Source: Roseburia sp. AF12-17LB (GTDB taxonomy: Bacteria > Bacillota > Clostridia > Lachnospirales > Lachnospiraceae). From it: 64,000 bases of DNA. Positions within the stretch are counted from its first letter, which is position 1. Each line of letters starts with the position of its first letter. The stretch spans positions 62,001 to 126,000 of the forward strand of contig NZ_QUHR01000005.1 of assembly GCF_003479605.1 (NCBI RefSeq), read 5' to 3'. The position numbers and the translations under genes are program-made. The notes beneath the pieces are model-generated. The model saw only the letters and a program-made list of their open reading frames with translations, was not told the DNA's origin and ran no database searches. This document shows positions 43,209-52,450 of this stretch, piece by piece.

Positions 43209-45056
43209 ATGAAGAAGAATGACGAGAAACAGCAGGAAACTGCGAAGGAAAAAATGAGCAGAAAAAAACTCCTTTGTGTAATCGGAATTCCTGTAGGAAT
43301 ATTAGTTGTGATTTATCTGGTACTGGCACTGTTTTTTCAGAGCCATTTTGCATTTCGTACCACGATAAATAATGTGGGGGTATCCGCTTCCTCAACCAGT
43401 GGTGTGGAAAAGAAGATTACGAAGCAGGCATCCAGGTATGAGATGAAGCTGGTGGAGCGTGAGGATAAGACAGAGAGCATCAATGGAACAGACATTGATA
43501 TGGAGCCGGTATTTGATAAGCAGGTAAAAGAGCTTTTAAAGAAGCAGAATGGATTTGCATGGCCGTACTATCTTATTTCTCCACGGAAATACGAAGTGGA
43601 GACCATGATATCTTTTGATGAAGAAAAATTGAAGGATGTTCTGGATAATTTGTCCTGTATGGATGAAAGCAAATGGACGGATTCCGAAAATGCACAGATT
43701 AAGGATTATACAAAGGATGGCTATGAAGTGCAGCCGGAGGTATATGGAACAAAAATCGATAAGGATGCATTTACGGAGAAAATCAAAGAAGCCTTGGATA
43801 AAATGCAGCCGGAATTTGACCTTTCCGGGGAAGGCTGTTATGAAGACCCTAAGGTGAAAGAAGAGGATGATGTATTTCAGGATGCCTTGGATACCTTGAA
43901 TAAATATACCCAGATGAAGATTACCTATCAGGCAGAAGGCAAGGATGATGTGGTTTTGGATGGAGAAACCATCAGTACCTGGCTTTCTGTGGATGATGAT
44001 TTCAATGTGTCTGTAGATGATGAGGCATTGAGCGCTTATGTAAAAGCTATGGCAAAAAATTATAATACCGCCTATGGAAACCGGACACTGGATACCTCTT
44101 ATGGACAGACAGTGACAATTTATGGTGGAAATTACGGATGGTGGGTAGATAATGCAGCTGAAAAGGAAATGATACTGGAGGATTTGAAAGCCGGTAAGGA
44201 TGTAAAAAGAGAGCCGGTTTATTCCCAGACGGCTAACAGCCATGGTGAGAATGACTATGGTAATACATATGTGGAAATCAATCTGACCGCACAGCATTTG
44301 TTTTTCTATAAGAACGGATCACTGGTGGTAGAATCTGATTTTGTCTCCGGTAACCTTGCAAAGAATCATGGAACGCCGTCCGGCTCTTTTGGTGTTACTT
44401 ATAAGGCAAAGGATGCGGTGCTTCGCGGCGAAGATTATGAGTCTCCGGTATCTTTCTGGATGCCGTTTAACGGTGGTGTTGGAATGCATGATGCCAGCTG
44501 GAGAAGTACTTTTGGTGGAACAATTTATAAAAGAAGCGGTTCACATGGATGTATCAATCTTCCATACAGTGCAGCAAAAACAATTTATGAAAATATAGAA
44601 GCTGGTTATCCGGTACTTGTTTATGAACTGCCGGGAACTGAGAGCCAGAAGGGCAAGGATATGGATGCAGCATCTGCAGTAGATGAGGCAATTACATCTA
44701 TTGGAACAGTAACTCTGGACTCCGCAGGAACCATTGCGTCTGTCCGTTCCCAATACGATGCTTTATCTGACAGCGCCAAAGCATATGTAAAGAATCTGAA
44801 TGTGCTGACAGCAGCTGAGTCAGCTCTGTCACAGTTGCAGTATGAACAGGCACTGCAGGAATTGCAGAATCAGGAAAGTATCGATGCACAGAATGTAACG
44901 AATACAATCATGGCATTGCCGGATACGATAACTGCCACAGATGCAGCAGCAGTAGCCAATGCAAGAAATGCCTATAATGCCTTAAGCGAGGGCGCAAAAG
45001 CGAAGGTACCGCAGAGTGCACTGGACAAGCTGGCAGCCGCTGAAGCAGCCTTGTAA
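43209..45056 (+). CDS. L,D-transpeptidase (YkuD) with N-terminal membrane anchor
   Basis: 615 aa. A membrane helix (about residues 20-42) anchors two PG-binding_4-like regions. The YkuD catalytic domain follows, with HGCINLP as catalytic motif and an upstream H in GVGMHDASW. The C-terminus has two helical repeats (YDALSDSAKAYVKNL and YNALSEGAKAKVPQ), like FIVAR-type modules. It makes 3-3 peptidoglycan cross-links outside the cell and may resist some beta-lactams. ATG 43209 is used since the promoter overlaps earlier starts and AAAGG lies 9 nt upstream. Confidence 0.9.
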   Translation: MKKNDEKQQETAKEKMSRKKLLCVIGIPVGILVVIYLVLALFFQSHFAFRTTINNVGVSASSTSGVEKKITKQASRYEMKLVEREDKTESINGTDIDMEPVFDKQVKELLKKQNGFAWPYYLISPRKYEVETMISFDEEKLKDVLDNLSCMDESKWTDSENAQIKDYTKDGYEVQPEVYGTKIDKDAFTEKIKEALDKMQPEFDLSGEGCYEDPKVKEEDDVFQDALDTLNKYTQMKITYQAEGKDDVVLDGETISTWLSVDDDFNVSVDDEALSAYVKAMAKNYNTAYGNRTLDTSYGQTVTIYGGNYGWWVDNAAEKEMILEDLKAGKDVKREPVYSQTANSHGENDYGNTYVEINLTAQHLFFYKNGSLVVESDFVSGNLAKNHGTPSGSFGVTYKAKDAVLRGEDYESPVSFWMPFNGGVGMHDASWRSTFGGTIYKRSGSHGCINLPYSAAKTIYENIEAGYPVLVYELPGTESQKGKDMDAASAVDEAITSIGTVTLDSAGTIASVRSQYDALSDSAKAYVKNLNVLTAAESALSQLQYEQALQELQNQESIDAQNVTNTIMALPDTITATDAAAVANARNAYNALSEGAKAKVPQSALDKLAAAEAAL

Positions 45057-45170
45057 AATAAAAGCAGGGAAAGAGAATATCGCTCCTGCTCCTGTGATTT
45101 GCTTCCGATAAGATGTATGCCTACATGGGACGTCGGAAATAAAATTGAAAATAGAAATGTAATAGAAATA

Positions 45171-45398
45171 ACACCAGCCTCTGCCTGGATGATTGCAGAT
45201 ACATGAGGGAGGGCTGTTAGGGACTTATGAAATTCGTTCGGAAACAGGCAACGCCGGTACAGGGATGTACCGGCGAGGCGCAGATGAACATGGATGTGAA
45301 TTTGCGCCGGTTGCCAGAAGCAGATACGCTTTTATCGAATTTCTAATGTCCCTTACAGCTCTCTCTCGTATCTTATTCATTCAGTCAGAGACTGGTGC
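45171..45398. repeat. Long-hairpin element with branched tip, copy 1
   Basis: The arms CACCAGCCTCTG... (from 45172) and ...CAGAGACTGGTG (to 45397) pair with some mismatches, leading through GGGCTGTTAGGGAC/GTCCCTTACAGCTC and GAAATTCG (45229-45236)/CGAATTTC (45336-45343) to an apical junction. The junction has GGCAAC/GTTGCC closing two hairpins: GCCGGTAC-AGGGAT-GTACCGGC (45253-45274) and GGCGCA/TGCGCC (45277-45308). Homologous to 54479-55006. It occupies most of the 590-base gap between the transpeptidase and galK; the rest holds only the galK promoter. Confidence 0.8.
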
Positions 45399-45493
45399 TT
45401 TTATATTTTCACAGTTATTTATAAATCCTTATCTTGCATATGGAAAAATGTTGCCAAATAGCAATTGAGATGTTGCAGACTAGAACAGCAATA

Positions 45494-45522
45494 TTGCAAA
45501 GAAACAAGGCACATAGTATAAT
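45494..45522 (+). promoter_or_regulatory. Promoter of galK-galT
   Basis: TTGCAA (45494-45499) and TATAAT (45517-45522) with a 17-base spacer. The -35 box overlaps a short palindrome GCAATATTGC (45488-45497) that could be a repressor site. Confidence 0.7.
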
Positions 45523-45646
45523 ATTATCAAGAAGTAAAAAATATAAATTATGTTGCTGACGAGCACAAAGACAGATGAATAATATCCTGTGAAAATGTGC
45601 CGGATAACAGGAACGGATGAAAATAAATCGAAAGGAGAATGTATTG

Positions 45647-46813
45647 ATGAAGGAGCAGGTTTTGACAAGGTTTAAGGAATTATTTGGGGATGAAGGAGAC
45701 ATCCGTGTGTATTTTGCACCGGGACGTGTGAATCTGATTGGAGAGCATACGGATTACAACGGAGGTCATGTATTTCCATGTGCACTGACCATTGGAACTT
45801 ATGGCGTGGCAAGAAAACGTGCCGATAAGAAACTGAGATTTTATTCCATGAATTTTGAACAGCTTGGTGTGCTGGAATCTTCCATTGAAGGCTTGAAGCC
45901 GGAGAAAGAAGCAGAATGGACAAATTATCCGAAGGGTGTTATCTGGGCATTTGGAGAAAAGGGCATGCAGGTAGATACCGGACTGGATTTGTTATTATTT
46001 GGAAATATCCCGAATGGTTCTGGACTTTCTTCTTCTGCATCTGTTGAGGTGCTGACCGGATATATCTTAAAGGACTTATTCGGATTTGGTGTAACGAATC
46101 AGGATCTGGCTTTAATCGGACAGTTTTCAGAGAATAAATTCAATGGTGTGAACTGTGGCATCATGGATCAGTTTGCCATTGCCATGGGAAAAGCAGAGCA
46201 TGCGATTTTCTTAGACACGGCTACTTTAAAATATGAATATGCGCCGGTTCGTTTAAAAGATGCTAAAATTGTAATTTCCTGCAGCAATAAGAAGCGTGGT
46301 CTGGGTGATTCGAAATATAATGAACGTCGTGCAGAGTGTGAGGAAGCACTGGCAGAATTACAGAAGGTGGTGGACATCAAGAGTCTTGGTGAATTGTCTG
46401 AGGAACAGTTTGAAGAATATAAGGGAGCCATCGGAAGTGAGGTCCGTATGCGTCGGGCAAAGCATGCGGTATATGAGAACCAGAGAACCTTAAAAGCGGT
46501 GGAAGCCTTGAAAGAAAATGATGTGGAAACCTTTGGAAAGCTGATGAATGCATCCCATGTATCCTTAAGGGATGATTATGAAGTAACCGGAATTGAACTG
46601 GATACCTTAGTAGAAGAAGCCTGGAAGGTGGATGGAGTCATTGGATCCCGTATGACAGGTGCAGGCTTTGGCGGATGCACCGTCAGTATTGTAAAGGATG
46701 AAGCGGTAGAGCATTTTATTGAAGCAGTAGGCAGTGCCTATGAAAAGAAAATTGGATACAGCGCAGATTTCTATGTAGTAGAAATTGGAGACGGTCCATC
46801 CAGACTGGCATAA
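45647..46813 (+). CDS. galK: Galactokinase
   Basis: 388 aa, GHMP kinase phosphorylating galactose at C1. The galactokinase signature GRVNLIGEHTDYNGGHVFP, the ATP-binding PNGSGLSSSASVEV and the C-terminal GSRMTGAGFGGCTVS are all intact. ATG 45647 follows AAAGGAG; an earlier in-frame ATG at 45617 lies before the ribosome site. First gene of the Leloir pair with galT. Confidence 0.96.
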   Translation: MKEQVLTRFKELFGDEGDIRVYFAPGRVNLIGEHTDYNGGHVFPCALTIGTYGVARKRADKKLRFYSMNFEQLGVLESSIEGLKPEKEAEWTNYPKGVIWAFGEKGMQVDTGLDLLLFGNIPNGSGLSSSASVEVLTGYILKDLFGFGVTNQDLALIGQFSENKFNGVNCGIMDQFAIAMGKAEHAIFLDTATLKYEYAPVRLKDAKIVISCSNKKRGLGDSKYNERRAECEEALAELQKVVDIKSLGELSEEQFEEYKGAIGSEVRMRRAKHAVYENQRTLKAVEALKENDVETFGKLMNASHVSLRDDYEVTGIELDTLVEEAWKVDGVIGSRMTGAGFGGCTVSIVKDEAVEHFIEAVGSAYEKKIGYSADFYVVEIGDGPSRLA

Positions 46814-46830
46814 GAAACAGGAGGTAAGTC

Positions 46831-48363
46831 ATGATTTGTGAAGATATCTTAAAATTAACAGAATATGGCATGGTAACCGGACTGGTTCCGAAGGAAGATG
46901 AAAGATTTACCATCAACCGCCTACTGGAATTGTTTGAATTAGAAGAATTAGATGAGGACGCTGTGGCAGCTTATCAGTCACGGACTCCGATGAGCAGAGA
47001 AGAAGCAGAAGAGAGTCTGGAAGAATTATTAAACCGTCTGCTGGATTATGCTTATGAAAATGGTATTTTAAAGGAAAACAGCGTAGTATACCGAGATTTA
47101 TTTGATACGAAAATCATGGGAATGCTGATGCCAAGACCAGGTGAAGTAATTCATAAATTTCAGAGCCTTTATGAGAAGGATGCAAAGGCGGCAACAGATT
47201 ATTATTATACTCTCAGCCAGGACAGCAATTATATCCGCAGATACCGTATCAGACGTGATATGAAATGGACCGCAGAGACGGAGTTTGGTGAACTGGATAT
47301 TACAATTAACTTATCCAAGCCGGAAAAGGACCCGAAAGCCATTGCAGCTGCAAAGCTGGCAAAACAGAGCGGCTATCCGAAATGCCTTTTATGTAAGGAA
47401 AATGAAGGTTATGCAGGAAGAGTCAACCATCCGGCAAGACAGAATCACCGTATTATTCCGGTAACCATCAATCATAGTGACTGGTTCTTACAGTATTCTC
47501 CTTATGTGTACTATAATGAGCACTGCATCGTGTTTAATGGAAAGCATACACCGATGAAAATCGAGAAGGCAACCTTTGGAAAACTGCTGGATTTTGTAAA
47601 ACAGTTTCCGCATTATTTCGTTGGCTCCAATGCAGACCTGCCGATTGTAGGAGGTTCGATTTTAAGCCATGACCATTTTCAGGGTGGACATTATGAATTT
47701 GCCATGGCAAAGGCACCGCTGGAAAAAGAGATTACCTTTGCGGGCTTTGAAGATGTGAAAGCCGGAATTGTAAAATGGCCGATGTCAGTTATCCGCCTGT
47801 CCGCACCGGATACAGAACGGCTGATTGAGCTGGCGGATAAAATACTTCTGACTTGGCGTGGCTATACGGATGAGGCAGCATTTATTTTTGCAGAAACAGA
47901 CGGGGAGCCACATAATACCATTACGCCAATTGCAAGAAAACGAGGCAATAATTACGAACTGGATTTAGTGCTTCGTAATAATATTACAACAAAGGAGCAT
48001 CCGCTGGGCGTATATCATCCGCATGCGAAGCTTCATCATATTAAGAAGGAAAATATCGGCTTAATCGAGGTAATGGGTCTGGCAGTGCTGCCGGCACGTC
48101 TGAAGGACGAGATGGCACAGCTTAAGACGGCAATTCTTTCCGGGGCTGATTTACGGAGCAATGAAGTTTTAAGTAAGCATGCAGACTGGGTAGAGGAATT
48201 TTTGCCAAAATATGAGAGCATTACGGAAGAAAATATCGACGGGATTATCCGAAAGGAAATCGGACTGGTATTCCGTGAAGTTCTTCTGGATGCCGGTGTA
48301 TACAAATGCACTGAAGAAGGAAGAGAAGCATTCTTACGCTTTATTGACACGGTAAATAAATAG
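46831..48363 (+). CDS. galT: UDP-glucose-hexose-1-phosphate uridylyltransferase (class II GalT)
   Basis: 510 aa, the long Gram-positive type II GalT, exchanging UMP between UDP-glucose and galactose-1-phosphate. Recognisable blocks are LKNR-like RPGEVIHKFQSLYEKD, CLLCKENEGYAGRVNHPARQNHR, and the active-site region GGSILSHDHFQGGHYEF. ATG 46831 follows CAGGAGG, 17 bases after galK. No galE or galM is nearby. Confidence 0.95.
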   Translation: MICEDILKLTEYGMVTGLVPKEDERFTINRLLELFELEELDEDAVAAYQSRTPMSREEAEESLEELLNRLLDYAYENGILKENSVVYRDLFDTKIMGMLMPRPGEVIHKFQSLYEKDAKAATDYYYTLSQDSNYIRRYRIRRDMKWTAETEFGELDITINLSKPEKDPKAIAAAKLAKQSGYPKCLLCKENEGYAGRVNHPARQNHRIIPVTINHSDWFLQYSPYVYYNEHCIVFNGKHTPMKIEKATFGKLLDFVKQFPHYFVGSNADLPIVGGSILSHDHFQGGHYEFAMAKAPLEKEITFAGFEDVKAGIVKWPMSVIRLSAPDTERLIELADKILLTWRGYTDEAAFIFAETDGEPHNTITPIARKRGNNYELDLVLRNNITTKEHPLGVYHPHAKLHHIKKENIGLIEVMGLAVLPARLKDEMAQLKTAILSGADLRSNEVLSKHADWVEEFLPKYESITEENIDGIIRKEIGLVFREVLLDAGVYKCTEEGREAFLRFIDTVNK

Positions 48364-48406
48364 AAAAAGATGTTTATCCGGGAGTGGGATTCTGGTTGAC
48401 ATAAGA

Positions 48407-48476
48407 AAAGAGCATCATTGGCATAAGGTGTCATCCAATGGGAAGGATGAAAAGCACCGCCTTTGATGCTCTTTGT
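48407..48476 (+). terminator. Terminator after galT
   Basis: AAAGAGCATCA (48407-48417) pairs with TGATGCTCTTT (48464-48474), enclosing a smaller ATTGG/CCAAT stem. A long composite hairpin; the T run after it is short. Confidence 0.65.
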
Positions 48477-48571
48477 TGTATGTTATGACTCTTGCAAGAA
48501 GGAAAGAAATGCATTAATATAAGAGCAATATGATAAATTATGCAAAAGAATAAGGACAGAATGGAGATTTT

Positions 48572-49471
48572 ATGAAACAGCAGATAAAGAGTTCTTTGAT
48601 ATTATTATTGACCGCAACCATCTGGGGCGTTGCTTTTGTAGCCCAGAGCGTGGGCATGGAATATATTGGTCCCTTTACCTTTAACGCAATCCGATGCGTT
48701 CTGGGGGGACTAGTGCTAATCCCGGTTATTCTGGTTTTAAAGAAAAAGAAAGAGACAGGAGCAGAAAATCAGGAAAAAGAGGATAAAAAGACTTTGTGGA
48801 CAGGCGGAATTGCCTGTGGTGTAATTCTTTGCATTGCATCCAATCTGCAGCAGTTTGGCATTATGGAAGCAAGCGTTGGTAAATCTGGCTTTTTTACGGC
48901 GTTGTATATTGTGATGATTCCGGTTATCGGCATCTTTATTGGAAAGCGTCCGGGAATCAAGCTGTGGTTTTGTGTAGCACTGGCAGTTGTGGGAATGTAT
49001 CTGCTTTGTATGAAGGACGGCAGTTTTACCATTGAGCGGGCAGACATCATGCTTCTTTTATGTGCACTGGCATTTTCCTTTCATATACTGGTGGTTGATT
49101 ATTTTTCACCGAAGGTAGGCGGTGTAAAAATGTCCTGTATACAGTTTTTTGTATGCGGAGTACTTTCAGCAGTAGGAATGCTGTTTACAGAGACACCGGA
49201 CATTTCCAATATTCAGGCGGCATGGCTGCCTTTGTTGTATGCGGGACTTCTTTCTTGCGGCGTTGGCTACACCTTGCAGATTGTAGGACAGAAAGGCATC
49301 AACCCGGTTATCGCATCCCTTATTATGAGCCTGGAATCCGTGATTTCCGCACTGGCTGGCTGGGTGATCTTGGGACAGGTATTATCACCAAAAGAAATTT
49401 TAGGCTGCGTATTGATGTTTGTGGCAATTATTATCACGCAGATTCCCATCGGAAACAAGAAAACAGATTGA
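48572..49471 (+). CDS. EamA/DMT family transporter
   Basis: 299 aa, ten membrane helices as two EamA repeats: ATIWGVAFVAQSVGMEYIGPFTFNAIRCVLG at the start, and LQIVGQKGINPVIASLIMSLESV in the second half. It is probably an exporter of amino acids or other metabolites (drug/metabolite transporter superfamily). Substrate unknown. ATG 48572 follows TGGAGAT. Preceded by the galT terminator and followed by an aminotransferase gene. Confidence 0.88.
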   Translation: MKQQIKSSLILLLTATIWGVAFVAQSVGMEYIGPFTFNAIRCVLGGLVLIPVILVLKKKKETGAENQEKEDKKTLWTGGIACGVILCIASNLQQFGIMEASVGKSGFFTALYIVMIPVIGIFIGKRPGIKLWFCVALAVVGMYLLCMKDGSFTIERADIMLLLCALAFSFHILVVDYFSPKVGGVKMSCIQFFVCGVLSAVGMLFTETPDISNIQAAWLPLLYAGLLSCGVGYTLQIVGQKGINPVIASLIMSLESVISALAGWVILGQVLSPKEILGCVLMFVAIIITQIPIGNKKTD

Positions 49472-49530
49472 TTTTACGGATAGTCTCAGCTATACTGTAA
49501 CAGAATAGAAAGAGAAAGAAGGCATAAGAT

Positions 49531-50730
49531 ATGTTGTCAAAAAAGATAAAACAGGCAATGGCAGGAAGCTCTGCAATTCGTGCCATGTTTATGGAAGGAA
49601 AAGAAATGGCTGCCAGATATGGGGCAGAAAATGTGTATGATTTCAGCCTTGGCAATCCGGCTACACCGGCACCGGAAAAAATTAAGACAGCAATTTATGA
49701 TATTTTGGATAAAGAAGACCCGCTTGTGGTGCATGGATATATGGCAAATGCAGGCTATGAGGAAGTAAGGGAGGCAATTGCAGAGAACTTAAATGAACGC
49801 TTCGGAACCAATTTCCATGGGAAGAACCTGATTATGACAGTTGGTGCAGCAGGCGGTCTGAATATTATTTTTAAGACGATTTTAGATCCGGGCAATGAAG
49901 TTATGGTATTTGCTCCGTATTTTGGTGAATATAAAAGCTATGCCGCAAACTTCGATGCAAAGATTGTGGAAGTCATGCCAAATGAAGCAGATTTTATGCC
50001 GGATTTAGCAGACTTTGAACGAAAAATTACAAAAGATACAAGAGCGGTTATCATCAACAATCCGAACAACCCGACCGGAGTGGTATATTCAGATGCAACC
50101 TTAAAAGAGATTGCCAGAATTTTAACTGTGAAGGAAGAGGAATTTGGAACCGATATTTATCTTATTTCCGATGAACCATACCGTGAACTGGTTTACGACG
50201 GCGTACAGGAGAATTTCCTGACGAAATATTATAAAGATACGCTGGTAGGATATTCCTTCAGTAAATCTTTATCACTTCCGGGCGAGCGGATCGGTTATGT
50301 GGTAGTGCCGGATGAAGCGGCAGATTCCGCAGAATTAATCGAGGGAATTACCGTATCAAACCGTACTCTTGGCTTTGTAAATGCACCATCCCTCATTCAG
50401 AAAGCAGTGGCAGAGTGCTTAAAGGAAAAGACCAATCTTGAATTTTATGACCGCAACCGTATTGCTTTATATGAAGGACTGACGAAGCTTGGATTCACCT
50501 GCATCAAACCACAGGGAGCATTTTATCTGTGGCTGAAATCTCCGGTCGCAAAGGAAGAAGAATTTGTAGAAGCTGCGAAGAAATACCATTTGATTCTGGT
50601 AAAAGGAAGTGCCTTCGGCTATGGCGGTTATGTACGTCTTGCATACTGCACTTCTTATGAGACAGTAGTAAATTCCATGCAGGCATTTGCAAAGCTGGCA
50701 GCAGAGTATGGACTGAAGGCAGCAGAATAA
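49531..50730 (+). CDS. PLP-dependent aminotransferase (class I/II)
   Basis: 399 aa. The fold type I aminotransferase motifs are NNPNNPTGVVYSD, SDEPYRELVYDG and the Schiff-base lysine in GYSFSKSLSLPGERIGYVV. Such clostridial enzymes are annotated as aspartate or broad-range aminotransferases; the amino donor cannot be fixed from the sequence. It precedes hisC by 55 bases, so a link to amino acid synthesis is likely. Confidence 0.88.
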   Translation: MLSKKIKQAMAGSSAIRAMFMEGKEMAARYGAENVYDFSLGNPATPAPEKIKTAIYDILDKEDPLVVHGYMANAGYEEVREAIAENLNERFGTNFHGKNLIMTVGAAGGLNIIFKTILDPGNEVMVFAPYFGEYKSYAANFDAKIVEVMPNEADFMPDLADFERKITKDTRAVIINNPNNPTGVVYSDATLKEIARILTVKEEEFGTDIYLISDEPYRELVYDGVQENFLTKYYKDTLVGYSFSKSLSLPGERIGYVVVPDEAADSAELIEGITVSNRTLGFVNAPSLIQKAVAECLKEKTNLEFYDRNRIALYEGLTKLGFTCIKPQGAFYLWLKSPVAKEEEFVEAAKKYHLILVKGSAFGYGGYVRLAYCTSYETVVNSMQAFAKLAAEYGLKAAE

Positions 50731-50785
50731 AAAATCGGAAAACGAAAGAATGATAAAATCAAGCAGCAGATAGAAGGAGTAAGAC

Positions 50786-51847
50786 ATGAAAGCATGGGAA
50801 AATAATATACGCAAAGTTATCCCGTATGTTCCGGGAGAACAGCCGAAGAAAGAGAAAATGATAAAACTGAATACCAATGAGAATCCGTATCCACCGGCAC
50901 CGGGAGTAAAGGATGTTTTAACCTCTTTTGATACCGACCGGCTGCGTCTTTATCCGGATCCAAAGATTGAGAAACTGACGGACGCAATTGCAGAACGATA
51001 TGGTTTAAATTCCAATCAGGTATTTGTGGGCGTTGGCTCAGATGATGTACTTGCCATGTGCTTTATGACATTTTTTAATTCTAATCGTCCGATTCTGTTT
51101 CCGGATATTACTTATTCTTTCTATGATGTCTGGGCAGAGGAATTCCGTATTCCATATAAGCAGATTCCACTGGATAGGAATTTTACGATTCGCCCGGAGG
51201 ATTATGCTGGGGAAAACGGAGGAATTGTATTCCCAAATCCAAACGCACCGACAGGAAAGATGCTTCCGTTAGAAGATGTGGAACGCATCATTGCACAGAA
51301 TCCGGATGTCATTGTTATTGTGGATGAAGCATATATTGATTTTGGTGGAACGTCTGCATTGCCGCTTATTGATAAATATGACAATGTGCTGGTAGTCCAG
51401 ACCTTTAGCAAATCCCGTTCCATGGCAGGCATGCGGATTGGATATGCGATGGCACAGCCTGAATTAATCAAATATTTGAACGATGTTAAATATTCATTTA
51501 ATTCTTACACCTTAAATTCCCTTACGATTGAAATGGGAACGGCTGCTATTTTGGATGAAGCTTATTTTAAAGAGACAACACAGAAGATTATTGCAACGAG
51601 AGAGCGTACCAAGGAAGAACTTCGGGCACTGGGATACCGGATGGATGATTCAAAGAGCAACTTCCTCTTTGTAACCCACGATACGATTTCCATGGAGAGG
51701 CTGTTTGAAGATTTGAAGAAGAAAGACATTTATGTCCGTCATTTCTCCAAACCGGAGCGGATTGCAAATTACCTGCGTATTACCATTGGTACAGATGAAG
51801 AAATGGATACGCTGATTACGTTTTTGAAAAACTATAAACAGTCATAA
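50786..51847 (+). CDS. hisC: Histidinol-phosphate aminotransferase
   Basis: 353 aa, PLP enzyme of histidine biosynthesis. Typical N-terminus (IRKVIPYVPGEQPK, KLNTNENPYPPAPGV), cofactor-binding PNPNAPTGKMLPLEDV, VDEAYIDFGG and lysine motif VQTFSKSRSMAGMRIGYAM. ATG 50786 follows GAAGGAG. No other his gene is in the window. HisC-like enzymes may also act on aromatic amino acids. Confidence 0.9.
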   Translation: MKAWENNIRKVIPYVPGEQPKKEKMIKLNTNENPYPPAPGVKDVLTSFDTDRLRLYPDPKIEKLTDAIAERYGLNSNQVFVGVGSDDVLAMCFMTFFNSNRPILFPDITYSFYDVWAEEFRIPYKQIPLDRNFTIRPEDYAGENGGIVFPNPNAPTGKMLPLEDVERIIAQNPDVIVIVDEAYIDFGGTSALPLIDKYDNVLVVQTFSKSRSMAGMRIGYAMAQPELIKYLNDVKYSFNSYTLNSLTIEMGTAAILDEAYFKETTQKIIATRERTKEELRALGYRMDDSKSNFLFVTHDTISMERLFEDLKKKDIYVRHFSKPERIANYLRITIGTDEEMDTLITFLKNYKQS

Positions 51848-51867
51848 TTCGTTAGGAAAGGAGTATT

Positions 51868-52335
51868 ATGTTATTACATTATCTGATTGTATTTTTTGTT
51901 TCCATGGTACCACTGGTTGAACTGAGAGGAGCGATTCCATTTTCACAGGGCTTTGGACTTCCATTGATACCATCTTATATTATTTCCATCATTGGAAATA
52001 TGCTGCCGGTACCATTTATTTATTTTTTTGCAAGAAAAGTACTGATTTGGGGTGCAGATAAGCCTGTTATTGGAAAATTCTTCGGCTGGTGTCTGGAAAA
52101 AGGTGAAAAGGGTGGTAAGAAGCTGCAGGCAAAGGCAGGAAGAGGATTATTCCTGGCATTACTGCTCTTTGTTGGAATCCCGGTGCCGGGAACCGGAGCC
52201 TGGACAGGAACTCTGGCAGCCAGCATCTTAGATATGGATTTTAAATCATCTGTTATCGCAGTGATGCTTGGCGTATTGCTGGCTGGTGTAATTATGATGT
52301 TAATCAGTGTTGGTGCATTTTCTATGATTCGCTAA
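51868..52335 (+). CDS. Small multidrug-export type membrane protein (COG2426)
   Basis: 155 aa with four to five helices. The start LIVFFVSMVPLVELRGAIPF and the centre FVGIPVPGTGAWTGTLAASIL define the COG2426 family, annotated as putative small multidrug export proteins and related to the DedA superfamily. Real substrate unknown. ATG 51868 follows AAAGGAG, 20 bases after hisC. Confidence 0.85.
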   Translation: MLLHYLIVFFVSMVPLVELRGAIPFSQGFGLPLIPSYIISIIGNMLPVPFIYFFARKVLIWGADKPVIGKFFGWCLEKGEKGGKKLQAKAGRGLFLALLLFVGIPVPGTGAWTGTLAASILDMDFKSSVIAVMLGVLLAGVIMMLISVGAFSMIR

Positions 52336-52368
52336 CAGAGTGGAATGTAAAAAGGATATCTAAGTGAT

Positions 52369-52420
52369 AAAAAGCACAGCATGTATAGTAATGTTATTTA
52401 CTATATATTCTGTGCTTTTT
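52369..52420. terminator. Bidirectional terminator
   Basis: AAAAAGCACAG (52369-52379) pairs perfectly with CTGTGCTTTTT (52410-52420), and the AT-rich inner part also folds. It serves the convergent genes ending at 52335 and 52451. Confidence 0.85.
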
Positions 52421-52450
52421 AAATAATGATTTAATTTCTGATATTTTAAA

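Noticed and set aside
43536..44297. 253-codon open frame on the minus strand opposite the L,D-transpeptidase
   Set aside because: The plus strand carries a complete YkuD protein with catalytic motif and promoter; the antisense frame has no ribosome site and an implausible composition rich in Ile, His and Cys.
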